32,362 bases of DNA from Arthrobacter sp. Its GTDB lineage: Bacteria > Actinomycetota > Actinomycetes > Actinomycetales > Micrococcaceae. The stretch is taken from positions 1 through 32,362 of the forward strand of contig JAPLAM010000063.1 of assembly GCA_026393275.1 (NCBI GenBank). The letters are read 5' to 3'. Below the pieces are notes generated by a model. It did no database searches. It was not told the origin of the DNA and saw nothing but the letters and a program-made list of their open reading frames with translations. Position numbers and translations under genes: made by a program. Of the stretch, positions 15,551 to 23,524 are shown piece after piece (within the stretch, counting starts at the first letter, position 1; each line of letters starts with the position of its first letter).

Positions 15551-17083
15551 ATGCTTCCCCTAAAGCGTCACCACCCATCTTTCCGCCCGACTATCGATCA
15601 GGTCCCGCCCGTGCCCCGCACCGATCCCGCCCCGGCCCTGGAAACGGCCGGTATCTTCCACCGCGACTACCTGCTGGTGACCCTGGGCGCCTGCGCCCTC
15701 GTGTTCCTGGCCGCCTTCGAATCGCTGGCGGTGACCACCATCATGCCGCTGGTCAGCCGGGAACTGGACGGGGCTGCCCTCTACGCCCTCGCGTTCGCCG
15801 GGCCGCTCGCCACCGGCGTCATCGGCATGGTGGCGGCGGGCAACTGGTCGGACCGGCGCGGCCCGGTGGGGCCGCTCTACGCGTCCGTGGCAATGTTTGC
15901 GCTGGGGCTCCTGATCGCCGGAACCGCCGGGACCATGCCGGCCCTGGTTGCCGGTCGGCTGGTCCAGGGCCTGGGCGGCGGGGCCATGACGGTGGCGCTG
16001 TACGTTGTGCTTGCCCGGGTCTATCCGCCCGTGCTGCACCCGAAGATCTTCGCGGCTTTTTCCGCGGCCTGGGTGATTCCCTCGCTGGTGGGTCCCTTCG
16101 CGGCCGGGCTCGTGGCGCAGCTGGCCAGTTGGCACTGGGTGTTCCTCGGCGTGGTGGGGCTTGTGGTGCCGGCCCTGCTGATGATCGCGCCGGCCCTGCA
16201 GGGGCTGCGCGGCCGTTCCCCGGGCGGAAGCTCGAAGAAGACCTCGAAGGAGACCGCTAAAGAAACTACGAAGGAAACCGCGGCGGGGGACGGGTCCGCG
16301 AGCGGCGCGAGCCGGTCCCCGGGCTACGGCAGGCTGGCCTGGGCCGCGCTCGCGGCGCTCGCCGTGCTGGGTCTGAATCTCTCTGACCGGCTTCCGGCGG
16401 CAGGCGGAATCGCGGCCGTGGCGGCCGTCGCCGTCGCGCTCATCGCCGTCCGCCCACTGGTGCCCCGGGGCACCCTGACAGCCCGCCGCGGCCTCCCCAG
16501 CGTCATCCTGACCCGGGGGCTGGCTTCCGCGGCGTTCTTCGGCGCCGAGGTCTACCTGCCGTATCTCCTGGTGGAGCGCTACGTTTTCTCGCCCACCTTC
16601 GCCGGCCTGACCCTCACCGGGGGAGCTGTCGCCTGGGCTGCCGGCTCCGCGATCCAGGGCCGGCTCGGGGCGCGCCTGGATCACCGCCGCGCGGTTCGCA
16701 TCGGAGCGGCCCTGGTGCTTGGCGCCATCGTCCTGGTGCTGGTGACCACGGTCCTCCATTGGCCCGCCGCCGCCGTGATCATCGCCTGGGTGTTCGCAGG
16801 CGGCGGCATGGGGCTGATGTACGCGCGCCTGAGCGTGATGACCCTGGCCCTGTCCAACAAACACAACGAGGGCTTCAACAGCTCGGCTATGTCCATCTCC
16901 GATTCCCTCGGCGGCGCCCTGGCGCTCGCCGGCACGGGGCTCGTCTTCGCGGCATTCACGGCAACGACGACGGCGGCGGGCGCCGGCGTCGCGCCCTTCG
17001 CGGGGGTGTTCGCGCTCACCGCCGTGATCGGTGTCGGGAGCGTGGCCGTCGCGCCGCGGGTGTCTCGTCGGCAGGAGTCCTAG
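15551..17083 (+). CDS. MFS drug-exporter-like transporter
   Basis: A 510-residue major facilitator protein if started at ATG 15551; GTG 15611 (490 residues) is also possible and neither has a strong ribosome site. Helix 1 contains FLAAFESLAVTTIMPLVSRE, like the DHA2/tetracycline-type exporters, and NWSDRRGPVGPL is the loop 2-3 signature. Helices 1-6 and 7-12 are split by an unusual hydrophilic linker (about residues 220-258) rich in Lys, Glu and Thr with repeated KET steps. The C-terminal half includes GFNSSAMSISDSLGGALALA. It follows the CynX-like gene by 27 bases and may be co-transcribed. Substrate unknown. Confidence 0.85.
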   Translation: MLPLKRHHPSFRPTIDQVPPVPRTDPAPALETAGIFHRDYLLVTLGACALVFLAAFESLAVTTIMPLVSRELDGAALYALAFAGPLATGVIGMVAAGNWSDRRGPVGPLYASVAMFALGLLIAGTAGTMPALVAGRLVQGLGGGAMTVALYVVLARVYPPVLHPKIFAAFSAAWVIPSLVGPFAAGLVAQLASWHWVFLGVVGLVVPALLMIAPALQGLRGRSPGGSSKKTSKETAKETTKETAAGDGSASGASRSPGYGRLAWAALAALAVLGLNLSDRLPAAGGIAAVAAVAVALIAVRPLVPRGTLTARRGLPSVILTRGLASAAFFGAEVYLPYLLVERYVFSPTFAGLTLTGGAVAWAAGSAIQGRLGARLDHRRAVRIGAALVLGAIVLVLVTTVLHWPAAAVIIAWVFAGGGMGLMYARLSVMTLALSNKHNEGFNSSAMSISDSLGGALALAGTGLVFAAFTATTTAAGAGVAPFAGVFALTAVIGVGSVAVAPRVSRRQES

Positions 17084-17129
17084 CCCTGTGCCCTGGGTGG
17101 GCCGGAAATGAGAGGGCGGCCGCAGATGA

Positions 17130-17425
17130 TAGACTGAGGGAACTTGATGTGCAGTGATGCCCACTTTGGATTCGAACGATCAGCTTTGGTTGACCAGCCG
17201 GATCCCCTGCAGGACTCCTCCGGGAGACCAAAGGCAGGCGGTGGGCTTTATTCATGTGAGAGGCACATCCTGCGTCGATGAACGCGTTCTATTTGGTCCC
17301 GGCCGCCTGCAAAAGCTCGCGGGAATCCCGGTTGATCACCTGACTTTTCTTCGGCGAACCCCTGGGCCAACCGGCACCGGGGGCCGATATCCGCATGGAT
17401 ACCGCCTGAAAGACCTTTGAAACAC
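17130..17425 (+). promoter_or_regulatory. Long, apparently structured 5' leader of the DEAD-box helicase
   Basis: The 342-base gap 17084-17425 has no convincing gene. TAGACT at 17130-17135 fits a -10 box, giving a leader of about 285 bases. Within it GCAGGCGG (17234-17241) pairs perfectly with CCGCCTGC (17303-17310). Between them are two further hairpins: ATGTG-AGAGG-CACAT (17254-17268) and GCGT-CGATGA-ACGC (17272-17285). This makes a three-way-junction-like shape. A GGG-AAT-CCC hairpin follows near 17320-17330. RNA helicase genes of cold-shock type often have long regulatory leaders; whether this one responds to temperature or its own helicase is inference. It matches no riboswitch class I know. 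Confidence 0.45.
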
Positions 17426-19309
17426 ATGACTACATTTGCTGCGCTCGGCACGCCCAAGGCCCTCGCCGACACCCTCACCGCCCAGGGAATTGTCGAACCG
17501 TTCCCCATCCAGGTCAAGACCCTGCCGGACACCCTGGCCGGACGCGACGTCCTGGGCCGCGGCCGCACCGGCTCCGGCAAGACCATCGCCTTCGCCATCC
17601 CGCTTGTAGCACGACTCGCTGAGCGGGAAGCCAAGCACTTCCGCAAGCCCGGCCGCCCGATGGGCCTGGTCCTCGCACCGACCCGCGAGCTCGCCACCCA
17701 GCTGAACGCCACCATCGAGCCGATGGCCACGGCCATGGGCCTGAACACGACCGTTATTTATGGCGGCATTTCCCAGGCCCGCCAGGAAAAGGCCCTGCGC
17801 GCCGGCGTCGACATCGTCATCGCCTGCCCCGGCCGCCTGGAGGACCTGATCCGCCAGCGCGTGCTGACCCTCGAAGGTGTCGAGATCACCGTCCTGGACG
17901 AGGCCGACCACATGGCCGACCTCGGCTTCCTGCCCGTGGTCAAGAAGCTCATGGACATGACCCCCAGCCAGGGCCAGCGCATGCTGTTCTCCGCCACGCT
18001 GGACAACGGCGTGGACAAGATCGTCCAGCGCTACCTGTCCAACCCGCTCACCCACGCGGTGGACGAATCACAGGCCGCGGTGACCACCATGGAACACCAC
18101 GTCCTCGTCGTCAACGACCAGACCGTCAAGAAGCAGCTGATCGTCGAGCTCGCCTCCGGCGCCGGCCGCCGGGTGCTCTTCCTGCGCACCAAGCACCACG
18201 CCCGCAAGCTGGCCAAGACCCTGACCGACGCGGGCATCCCCGCCGTCGACCTGCACGGCAACCTGTCGCAGAACGCCCGTGACCGCAACCTGGCCGAGTT
18301 CGCCTCCGGTGAGGTCCGCGTCCTGGTCGCCACCGACGTCGCCGCCCGCGGCGTCCACGTCGACGACGTCGAGCTGGTCATCCACGTGGATCCGCCCACG
18401 GAGCACAAGGCCTACCTGCACCGCTCGGGCCGTACCGCCCGCGCCGGTTCCGATGGCACCGTGGTCACGCTGACCCTCCCGGAGCAGCAGTCCGACGTCA
18501 AGAAGCTGATGAAGGCTGCCGGCGTCGAGGTTAACTTCGAGCGCGTCACCGCCAACTCGCCGCTGGTCGCCGAACTGGTAGGCGAAATGGCCGACAAGAT
18601 TGATCCGCGCACCCGCGCCGCACTGCTGGCCGCCAAGGCCAACCACGGCGGCGGCAGCTCCACCGGTGCAAACGCCGAGCGCAAGCGCGCCCGCCGCACC
18701 ACCCAGGCCGCACCCACCGCGGGTGGCCGGGGCGGGCGTGGCGGACGCGGCCGGGTCTCCGCTGAGGCTCCCCGCACCGATCTTCCCCGTGCGGAGCGCC
18801 GCGCCGTGGCCTACGAAGGCCAGGCCGCTGCCCGCAACGCCGCCGAGCGCGTCGCGGAAAAGAACCAGGACCGTGCCGACGCTGAGCGCGCCGAACGCCG
18901 TAATGCCCGGGGCCGCGGCCGCAGCACCGCTTACGCGCACCACAACGATGTTCCCGCCGCCGGCGGCCGCCCCGCGGCCGGACGTGGCTCCGAGGGTCGC
19001 GCCGCCGAAGGCCGGACCGACTCCCGCGGCGGCGCACCCCGCACCGGCGGTGCACCCCGTGCCGGTGCCTCGGCCGGCGGCCAGCGCGGCGGACGCCCCG
19101 CAACGGGCCAGCGCGCCGCGGCAGGCGCCAAGTCCGGTGGCAGCAAGGGTGGAGCAAATTCGCCGGTCTGGTCTTCTAACACCGGCGGAACCTCGGGTGG
19201 ATCCTACGCAGGCGGCGGCACCGGCCGCTCCGGCGAAAGCCGTCCGGCACGCAGCGGCGGCCCCCGCCGCGCGTCCGCCCCGGCGTCGAACGAGCGCCGC
19301 AGCCGCTAG
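17426..19309 (+). CDS. DEAD-box ATP-dependent RNA helicase with RGG-rich C-terminal tail
   Basis: A 627-residue RNA helicase. ATG 17426 is chosen over the TTG three codons upstream. The Q-motif glutamine is Gln29 in PFPIQ, then Walker A GRTGSGKT (46-53), PTRELA (Ia), VLDEADHM (II), LFSATL (III), RVLFLRTKHHARKLA (IV), ATDVAARGVHV (V) and HRSGRTARAG (VI). The two RecA lobes end near residue 380. The rest (about 400-627) is disordered and rich in Gly, Arg, Ala and Ser, with GGRGGRGGRGR and several R-G-G-like boxes expected to bind RNA nonspecifically. Likely roles are RNA unwinding in ribosome assembly or mRNA decay, possibly cold-induced given the long leader. Confidence 0.95.
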   Translation: MTTFAALGTPKALADTLTAQGIVEPFPIQVKTLPDTLAGRDVLGRGRTGSGKTIAFAIPLVARLAEREAKHFRKPGRPMGLVLAPTRELATQLNATIEPMATAMGLNTTVIYGGISQARQEKALRAGVDIVIACPGRLEDLIRQRVLTLEGVEITVLDEADHMADLGFLPVVKKLMDMTPSQGQRMLFSATLDNGVDKIVQRYLSNPLTHAVDESQAAVTTMEHHVLVVNDQTVKKQLIVELASGAGRRVLFLRTKHHARKLAKTLTDAGIPAVDLHGNLSQNARDRNLAEFASGEVRVLVATDVAARGVHVDDVELVIHVDPPTEHKAYLHRSGRTARAGSDGTVVTLTLPEQQSDVKKLMKAAGVEVNFERVTANSPLVAELVGEMADKIDPRTRAALLAAKANHGGGSSTGANAERKRARRTTQAAPTAGGRGGRGGRGRVSAEAPRTDLPRAERRAVAYEGQAAARNAAERVAEKNQDRADAERAERRNARGRGRSTAYAHHNDVPAAGGRPAAGRGSEGRAAEGRTDSRGGAPRTGGAPRAGASAGGQRGGRPATGQRAAAGAKSGGSKGGANSPVWSSNTGGTSGGSYAGGGTGRSGESRPARSGGPRRASAPASNERRSR

Positions 19310-19333
19310 GGTTCCGGACTTCCGCTACACAAA

Positions 19334-19370
19334 CGGACGGCCGCTACGGGGATCCCGTAGCGGCCGTCCG
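19334..19370. terminator. Strong bidirectional hairpin between convergent genes
   Basis: The 17-base arms, 19334-19350 and 19354-19370, are perfectly complementary (core GGCCGCTACGGG / CCCGTAGCGGCC) around a three-base loop GAT. It lies 25 bases after the helicase stop and 36 bases beyond the end of the convergent hydrolase gene. No T-run follows on either strand. Confidence 0.8.
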
Positions 19371-19405
19371 CGAGCGTAGCGAAGGTCACCGGCCGCAGCG
19401 ACAAG

Positions 19406-20056
19406 CTACCAGCCGCGGGCCCGCCACTCCGCCAGGTGCGGGCGTTCGGCGCCCAATGTTGTGGGTTTGCCGTGGCCCGGGTGCACCACGGTGTCATCCG
19501 GATACACGTCGAACAGCCGCTCGCTCACATCGGTGATCAACTGGGCAAACCGCTCTGGATCCTTCTGGGTGTTGCCCACCCCGCCGGGAAACAGCGAGTC
19601 GCCGGAGAAGATGTGCGCCGGGCCGTCCGGGTCCTGGTACACGAGGGCGATGGAACCCGGGGTGTGTCCGCGCAGATGCACGGCCGTCACGTCGAAGCCG
19701 TCGAAGTTGCCGACGTCGCCGTGATTCAGCGGGACATCGACCGGCACCGGAAGCTCCGGGGCGTCGTCTGTCCCGGCCGCAGTTTTCACGCCCGTCGCCT
19801 CCACCAGATCCGGCAGCGCGCGGACGTGGTCCCAGTGCTGGTGCGTGGTGGCGATCAGCGCCAGCTTCGGCGTCGCGGCGGTATCCGCGGCGGCGTCCGC
19901 GAGCAGGCCCTGGATGGCGGCCAGATCGTCGGCCGCGTCAATCAGCAGCTGCGCGCCGGAGGCCTTGGCCGTGAGCAGGTACACGTTGTTGTCCATCTCG
20001 CTGACCGAAATCCGGCGGATGGTGATGTCGCGGAGCGAGTGAATGAGTGAGTCCAT
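19406..20056 (-). CDS. MBL-fold metal-dependent hydrolase (glyoxalase II-like)
   Basis: A 216-residue metallo-beta-lactamase-fold hydrolase. The metal-binding set is complete: H72-x-H74-x-D76-H77 in TTHQHWDH, His131 in LRGHTPGS, Asp153 in FSGDSLFPGG and His195 in VHPGHG. The GHTPGS and FPGGVG loops are typical of the glyoxalase II / YcbL side of the family, which hydrolyses thioesters, but no dedicated glutathione-binding C-terminal domain is present, so the substrate is open. TAGACT ends seven bases before ATG 20056, suggesting leaderless expression. Confidence 0.88.
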   Translation of the reverse strand: MDSLIHSLRDITIRRISVSEMDNNVYLLTAKASGAQLLIDAADDLAAIQGLLADAAADTAATPKLALIATTHQHWDHVRALPDLVEATGVKTAAGTDDAPELPVPVDVPLNHGDVGNFDGFDVTAVHLRGHTPGSIALVYQDPDGPAHIFSGDSLFPGGVGNTQKDPERFAQLITDVSERLFDVYPDDTVVHPGHGKPTTLGAERPHLAEWRARGW

Positions 20057-20063
20057 GGGCTTC

Positions 20064-20069
20064 AGTCTA
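20064..20069 (-). promoter_or_regulatory. -10 box of the MBL-fold gene (leaderless)
   Basis: TAGACT on the minus strand ends seven bases before the start codon at 20056; no ribosome site is seen in between. Confidence 0.4.
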
Positions 20070-20076
20070 GGACGAG

Positions 20077-21087
20077 CTATTCACGGCCCTGCGAGACCCA
20101 GTTCGGGTTTGCGGCGCGGGAACCGACGACGGCGGCCGCCGCGGCGTCGAGGGTCTCGAGTTGCGCCGGGGTCAGGTTGAGCGCCAGGGCGCCGAGGTTC
20201 TCATCGATCCGGGCCGCCTTGCGCGTGCCCGGGATGGGAACCACAGCCAGTCCCATCCTGCTGCCCTGGGCGAGCAGCCAGGCGAGGGCCACCTGGGCTG
20301 GCGTCGCGGTGTGTCCGGGGCAGCTGAGCTCCGCTGCCGCCGCCTGGACCGCTGCAACCACGGCCTGGTTGGCGTCCAGCGCGGATTCGGCGAAGCGCGG
20401 GATGTTGCGGCGGAAGTCGTTGCTGCCCAGCTTCGAGGCGTCCACGGTGCCGGTGAGGAATCCCCGGCCCAGCGGCGAATACGGCACAAACCCGACGCCC
20501 AGGGCGGCGGCCGCGGGGACGACGTTGCGTTCTACGTCGCGGCTCCAGATGGACCATTCACTCTGGACCGCGGCGATCGGGTGGATGCTGCTGGCCTCCC
20601 GGAGCTCCTCGGCCGTCACCTCGGACAGGCCAAGATGCCGCACCTTGCCGGCCTGCACCAGCCCCGCCATGGCCTCCACGGTTTCCACAATCGGAACGCG
20701 GAGGTCGCGGCGGTGCATGTAGTACAGGTCGATCGTGTCGGTGCCAAGGCGCTGCAGGCTGCGGTCAACGGCCTGCCTCACGTAGGCGGCGTCGCCGCGG
20801 ATGTCCGAGTAGCCGGTCGCCGGTGTCCCCACCAGGCCGAACTTGGTGGCCAGCTGCACCTCGCCGCGGCGCTCTTTCAGCAGCCGCGCGATCAGCTCCT
20901 CGTTGCTGCCGCCGCCGTAGATGTCCGCCGTGTCGATGAAGCTCACGCCCGAATCCACCGCATGGTGCAGGGTTGCCAGCGCCTCGGACGGATCCACCTC
21001 CCCGTATACCGGGGTGAGGGCCATGCCGCCGAACCCGAGCGGACTGACGCTCAGGCCGTCGCCGAGCTGGACTGATGCTGCCGTCAC
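20077..21087 (-). CDS. Aldo/keto reductase
   Basis: A 336-residue NADPH-dependent aldo/keto reductase, (beta/alpha)8 barrel. The catalytic tetrad is Asp52 and Tyr57 in FIDTADIYGGGSNEEL, Lys82 in LATKFG and His125 in LYYMHRRD. Cofactor-binding residues fall in VVPIPGTRKAARIDEN near the C-terminus. GTG 21087 is preferred over an upstream in-frame ATG at 21129, because GGAGA precedes the GTG by six bases and the N-terminal strand VTAASVQLGDGLSVSPLGFG then begins as in relatives. It reduces aldehydes or ketones to alcohols; substrate unknown. It lies 20 bases upstream of the MBL gene on the same strand. Confidence 0.92.
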   Translation of the reverse strand: MTAASVQLGDGLSVSPLGFGGMALTPVYGEVDPSEALATLHHAVDSGVSFIDTADIYGGGSNEELIARLLKERRGEVQLATKFGLVGTPATGYSDIRGDAAYVRQAVDRSLQRLGTDTIDLYYMHRRDLRVPIVETVEAMAGLVQAGKVRHLGLSEVTAEELREASSIHPIAAVQSEWSIWSRDVERNVVPAAAALGVGFVPYSPLGRGFLTGTVDASKLGSNDFRRNIPRFAESALDANQAVVAAVQAAAAELSCPGHTATPAQVALAWLLAQGSRMGLAVVPIPGTRKAARIDENLGALALNLTPAQLETLDAAAAAVVGSRAANPNWVSQGRE

Positions 21088-21252
21088 TTTGGGTCTCCTG
21101 TCGCTGCCGGAATGGTGCCTTCCTGCCAAGAACTCCCGCCGGCCGGCAGCTATTCCGGCGTTTCATTCCGGGGCGCCGCGGAGTCTCCCCACCTTTGGAT
21201 CTTCAATGGCGGGTACGACGGCTCGTCCCGGGGGACACGCCGTCGTCGTCCC

Positions 21253-21645
21253 TCATTGCTGGGGAGACTCCGACGGGGAGTCCGGCTCCCGGGCAGCAGG
21301 CGCCGCGGACTCTCCGGACGGCAGGAGCTTCAGCCCCGCCGCGCAGGCGACGATCCCGGCGATGAACAGCAGTTTGAGCGGGCTCGCGGGCTCGCCGCCG
21401 GTGCCCATCGCCCAGCCGACCGTCAGGGCCGCGCCGATCCCCACCCAGACGGTGTATGCCGTCCCGAGCGGGATGCGCTTCACGGCCAGGCCGAGACCGG
21501 CCAGGCTGAGCACGGCGCCGACGGCGAACACGGCAGTGGGCCCGGGCCGCGCAAATCCGTCAGATTGGCCCAAAGCGGTAGCCCAGACCGCCTCCAGCAC
21601 GGCGGATCCCAGCAGGACAGTCCACGACATGGCAGCTGACTTCAT
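21253..21645 (-). CDS. SMR-family multidrug/guanidinium exporter subunit, second of pair
   Basis: A 130-residue small multidrug resistance protein with four helices. The essential membrane glutamate is in SAVLEAVWATALG (Glu18), and GTAYTVWVGIGAALTVGWAM forms the helix 3 dimer surface. ATG 21645 lies two bases after the stop of the partner gene; ATG 21630 would give an MSW start like its partner and is possible. A hydrophilic tail of about 25 residues follows the last helix. The adjacent paralogue and the upstream guanidine-III riboswitch suggest a heterodimeric proton-coupled guanidinium exporter. Confidence 0.88.
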   Translation of the reverse strand: MKSAAMSWTVLLGSAVLEAVWATALGQSDGFARPGPTAVFAVGAVLSLAGLGLAVKRIPLGTAYTVWVGIGAALTVGWAMGTGGEPASPLKLLFIAGIVACAAGLKLLPSGESAAPAAREPDSPSESPQQ

Positions 21646-21647
21646 GC

Positions 21648-21971
21648 TCACGCCACCAGCTTCAGGCCGGCCACGCAGGCCGCGATTCCGGCGAGCAACA
21701 GGATCCGCGCTGCGGTGGCGCGTTCCACCCTGGCAACCATCGCGTAGCCGGACGTCAGGACGACGCCGACCCCCACCCACACGGCGTAGGCGGTCCCGGT
21801 GGGAATGGACTGCATGGCGACGGCGAGGCCGCCCGTGCTCGCCGCGACGGAAACGAGGAAGAGGAGTGCCGGGGCGAGCCGGCGGCGCCCCCTGGCCTGG
21901 GCGGTCCGGTGCAGGGCCGCGGCCCAGACAGCCTCCAGCGCCCCGGAAACAACGAGGATGAACCAAGACAT
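21648..21971 (-). CDS. SMR-family multidrug/guanidinium exporter subunit, first of pair
   Basis: A 107-residue four-helix SMR protein of normal length. It opens MSWFILVVSGALEAVWAAAL with the proton/substrate-binding Glu13, and has the conserved SIPTGTAYAVWVGVG segment in helix 3. The ATG at 21971 lies seven bases after AAAGGA, which directly abuts the 3' end of the predicted riboswitch, so translation of this gene is the likely control point. The longer open frame upstream is the riboswitch read as protein and is discarded. It is partnered with the downstream SMR gene, two bases away. Confidence 0.9.
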   Translation of the reverse strand: MSWFILVVSGALEAVWAAALHRTAQARGRRRLAPALLFLVSVAASTGGLAVAMQSIPTGTAYAVWVGVGVVLTSGYAMVARVERATAARILLLAGIAACVAGLKLVA

Positions 21972-21983
21972 GACAGATCCTTT

Positions 21984-22024
21984 GGCCAGTCTTGTCGCGC
22001 ACCGGGTACTGAACCGTCGTCCGG
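21984..22024 (-). ncRNA. Guanidine-III (ykkC-III) riboswitch
   Basis: On the minus strand the 41 bases read CCGGACGA, a variable stretch, GTACCCGG, then GACAAGAC and GGCC. These conserved blocks, in this order and spacing, match the guanidine-III class as I remember the Thermobifida fusca example. The first CCGG can pair with the CCGG of GTACCCGG, and CAGT near the middle with ACTG at the 3' end, giving the interlocked pseudoknot. The ribosome site AAAGGA of the first SMR gene starts immediately after the element, consistent with translational control by guanidine. A -10 box TAGGCT lies 29 bases upstream. Confidence 0.85.
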
Positions 22025-22052
22025 AGGCCGCCACACTTGGGGCCTTGATGCC

Positions 22053-22058
22053 AGCCTA
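22053..22058 (-). promoter_or_regulatory. Candidate -10 box of the riboswitch-SMR transcript
   Basis: TAGGCT on the minus strand would start transcription about 20 bases before the riboswitch, giving a leader of roughly 75 bases. No convincing -35 is seen. Confidence 0.35.
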
Positions 22059-22085
22059 GCAACGCCCTGCGGGCCGTGGAAAAGC

Positions 22086-22691
22086 TCAGTCGGCGGGATG
22101 CTCCGCGACGGGGTCGACCGACACGACGGCGAGGAAGCCGCGGCCCAGGATTTCCGGCGTGCCCGTGTCCGAGCCGACGACAGCGTCGTACCGGCCGAGC
22201 GGCTCACCGTCGACGGCGTCCGCGCCGGCGCCCGCGCTGACGGTGGCCTGACCCTGCAACAGGATGCCGAGTTGGCCGGCGAAGACCGGGTGGGCGCGCT
22301 TCTTGGACAGTTCGATGATGGACGTGTAGCCCTTGAAGACGCCGGTCCGCGTCATGACGTTCAGCTCGCGGATGTCCCCGGTGGGGAGGGCCCCGGTGCT
22401 GTCCGCGGCGCCGGAAAACCGGAACGGCCGGTATTTCTCCAGCGGGTGCTCGGCGCCGTCCACGGTGAGGAGCAGCAGTTCGCCGTCGATCACGGTGAGC
22501 ACCCTTTCCATCCCGGCAAAGCGGGAGTAGGGGCCGGCCTTGGCGACCTCGGCGATGCTGACGTGCCAGTCCCAGCTTCCGTCCTGCGCCGCCCCGGGCC
22601 CGGCGGCGTCCGGGAAGGCGGCCAGTGCGCGGGTCGCACCGCCGTTGTGCCACGGGCGGGGTTTGAGCTCGGCGTACCGGATGATTTCCAT
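22086..22691 (-). CDS. HutD/Ves-family cupin-like protein
   Basis: A 201-residue protein of the HutD family. The recognisable parts are the opening RPWHNGGATRALAAFP, then WDWHVSIAEVAKAGPYSRFA, the GMERVLTVIDGELLLLTVDG strand pair, and the RELNVMTRTG segment. HutD proteins have a double cupin-like barrel and accompany histidine-use genes in other bacteria, but no hut gene is near here, so the role is unknown. TAGGCT ends six bases before ATG 22691 with no ribosome site, suggesting a leaderless transcript. Divergent from trpF. Confidence 0.82.
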   Translation of the reverse strand: MEIIRYAELKPRPWHNGGATRALAAFPDAAGPGAAQDGSWDWHVSIAEVAKAGPYSRFAGMERVLTVIDGELLLLTVDGAEHPLEKYRPFRFSGAADSTGALPTGDIRELNVMTRTGVFKGYTSIIELSKKRAHPVFAGQLGILLQGQATVSAGAGADAVDGEPLGRYDAVVGSDTGTPEILGRGFLAVVSVDPVAEHPAD

Positions 22692-22697
22692 CGCCCC

Positions 22698-22703
22698 AGC
22701 CTA
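22698..22703 (-). promoter_or_regulatory. -10 box of the HutD-like gene (leaderless)
   Basis: TAGGCT on the minus strand ends six bases before the ATG at 22691, placing transcription start on the start codon. Confidence 0.45.
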
Positions 22704-22799
22704 GCCGCCGGCCGCGGGCCGCCGCGGGGGCGTCAGTTCAGCGCGGCGGGGCCGGTCTTGCTAACGTCAAAGGAACCATTAGCTGCGTAGGGAGCCGGA

Positions 22800-23399
22800 A
22801 TGTTCGTCAAAGTGTGCGGCCTCAGCACCGCCGATTCGGTGCAGGCAGCGGTCGACGCCGGTGCCGATGCGGTCGGCTTCGTGCTGACCGGCAGCCCCCG
22901 CGAGATCGCGCCGGACCGGGCCCGGGAGCTCCTGGCCGGGGTGCCGGCCGGGGTGGCCGCGGTGGGTGTCTTCCGGCACGAGGCGGCGGCCGACGCCGTC
23001 GCGGTGGCCCGTGAGGCAGGACTGGAGTGGGTGCAGTTGCACGGCCAACGCACCTCCGGGGACGTCCGGACGGTACACGAGGCCGGCCTGAAGATCATCA
23101 GGGCCATCACCATGGCGGCCGCACCGGAAGAATTCGCGGACTGGGGCGAGGAGTTGCTGCTGGTCGATGCGGCCGTGCCCGGATCCGGGGAAGCCTGGGA
23201 TTACGCCTCGGTCCGAAGCTTGGGGCTGGACGGACGGCGGTGGCTGCTGGCCGGCGGCCTGGACCCGGAGAACGTGGCCCAGGCCGCCGCCGCGGCCGGC
23301 GCGTGGGGAGTGGACGTCTCTTCCGGCGTCGAGCAATCCCGTGGCGTCAAGGACCTGTCCAAGATCCGGGCCTTCGTGGCGGCGGCCAAGGGAGCCTGA
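22800..23399 (+). CDS. trpF: Phosphoribosylanthranilate isomerase
   Basis: A 199-residue TIM-barrel enzyme catalysing the Amadori rearrangement of phosphoribosylanthranilate in tryptophan synthesis. The family residues are present: general base Cys6 in VKVCGL, Arg34 in GSPREI, QLHG at 79-82, general acid Asp123 in LLVDAAVPG, and the phosphate loops LAGGLDPENV and WGVDVSSGVE. ATG 22800 has GTAGGGAG upstream. It stands alone, with no other trp genes in the window. Many actinobacteria lack trpF because PriA does both the His and Trp isomerisations, so a separate copy is notable; whether this genome also has PriA cannot be seen. Confidence 0.88.
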   Translation: MFVKVCGLSTADSVQAAVDAGADAVGFVLTGSPREIAPDRARELLAGVPAGVAAVGVFRHEAAADAVAVAREAGLEWVQLHGQRTSGDVRTVHEAGLKIIRAITMAAAPEEFADWGEELLLVDAAVPGSGEAWDYASVRSLGLDGRRWLLAGGLDPENVAQAAAAAGAWGVDVSSGVEQSRGVKDLSKIRAFVAAAKGA

Positions 23400-23524
23400 G
23401 CCGAACGCAGGGCGCAGCACTCCGTTGGCACCTATCGCAGCGCAGGCTTCCTCGTTAGCATGCTTTGTGGGGGACCTCCGAATCCCGGCGGTCCGTCCGC
23501 CACTTATGCGAAGGAGAAACGGCA

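Noticed and set aside
17168..17178. GGATTCGAACG, similar to the complement of a tRNA T-loop
   Set aside because: No acceptor, anticodon or D-arm pairing is found around it on either strand.
18068..18943. Minus-strand frame inside the DEAD-box gene
   Set aside because: Antisense shadow of the helicase C-lobe and RGG tail, low complexity.
21972..22062. N-terminal extension of the first SMR frame
   Set aside because: These bases form the guanidine-III riboswitch and leader; the protein matches SMR length only from ATG 21971.
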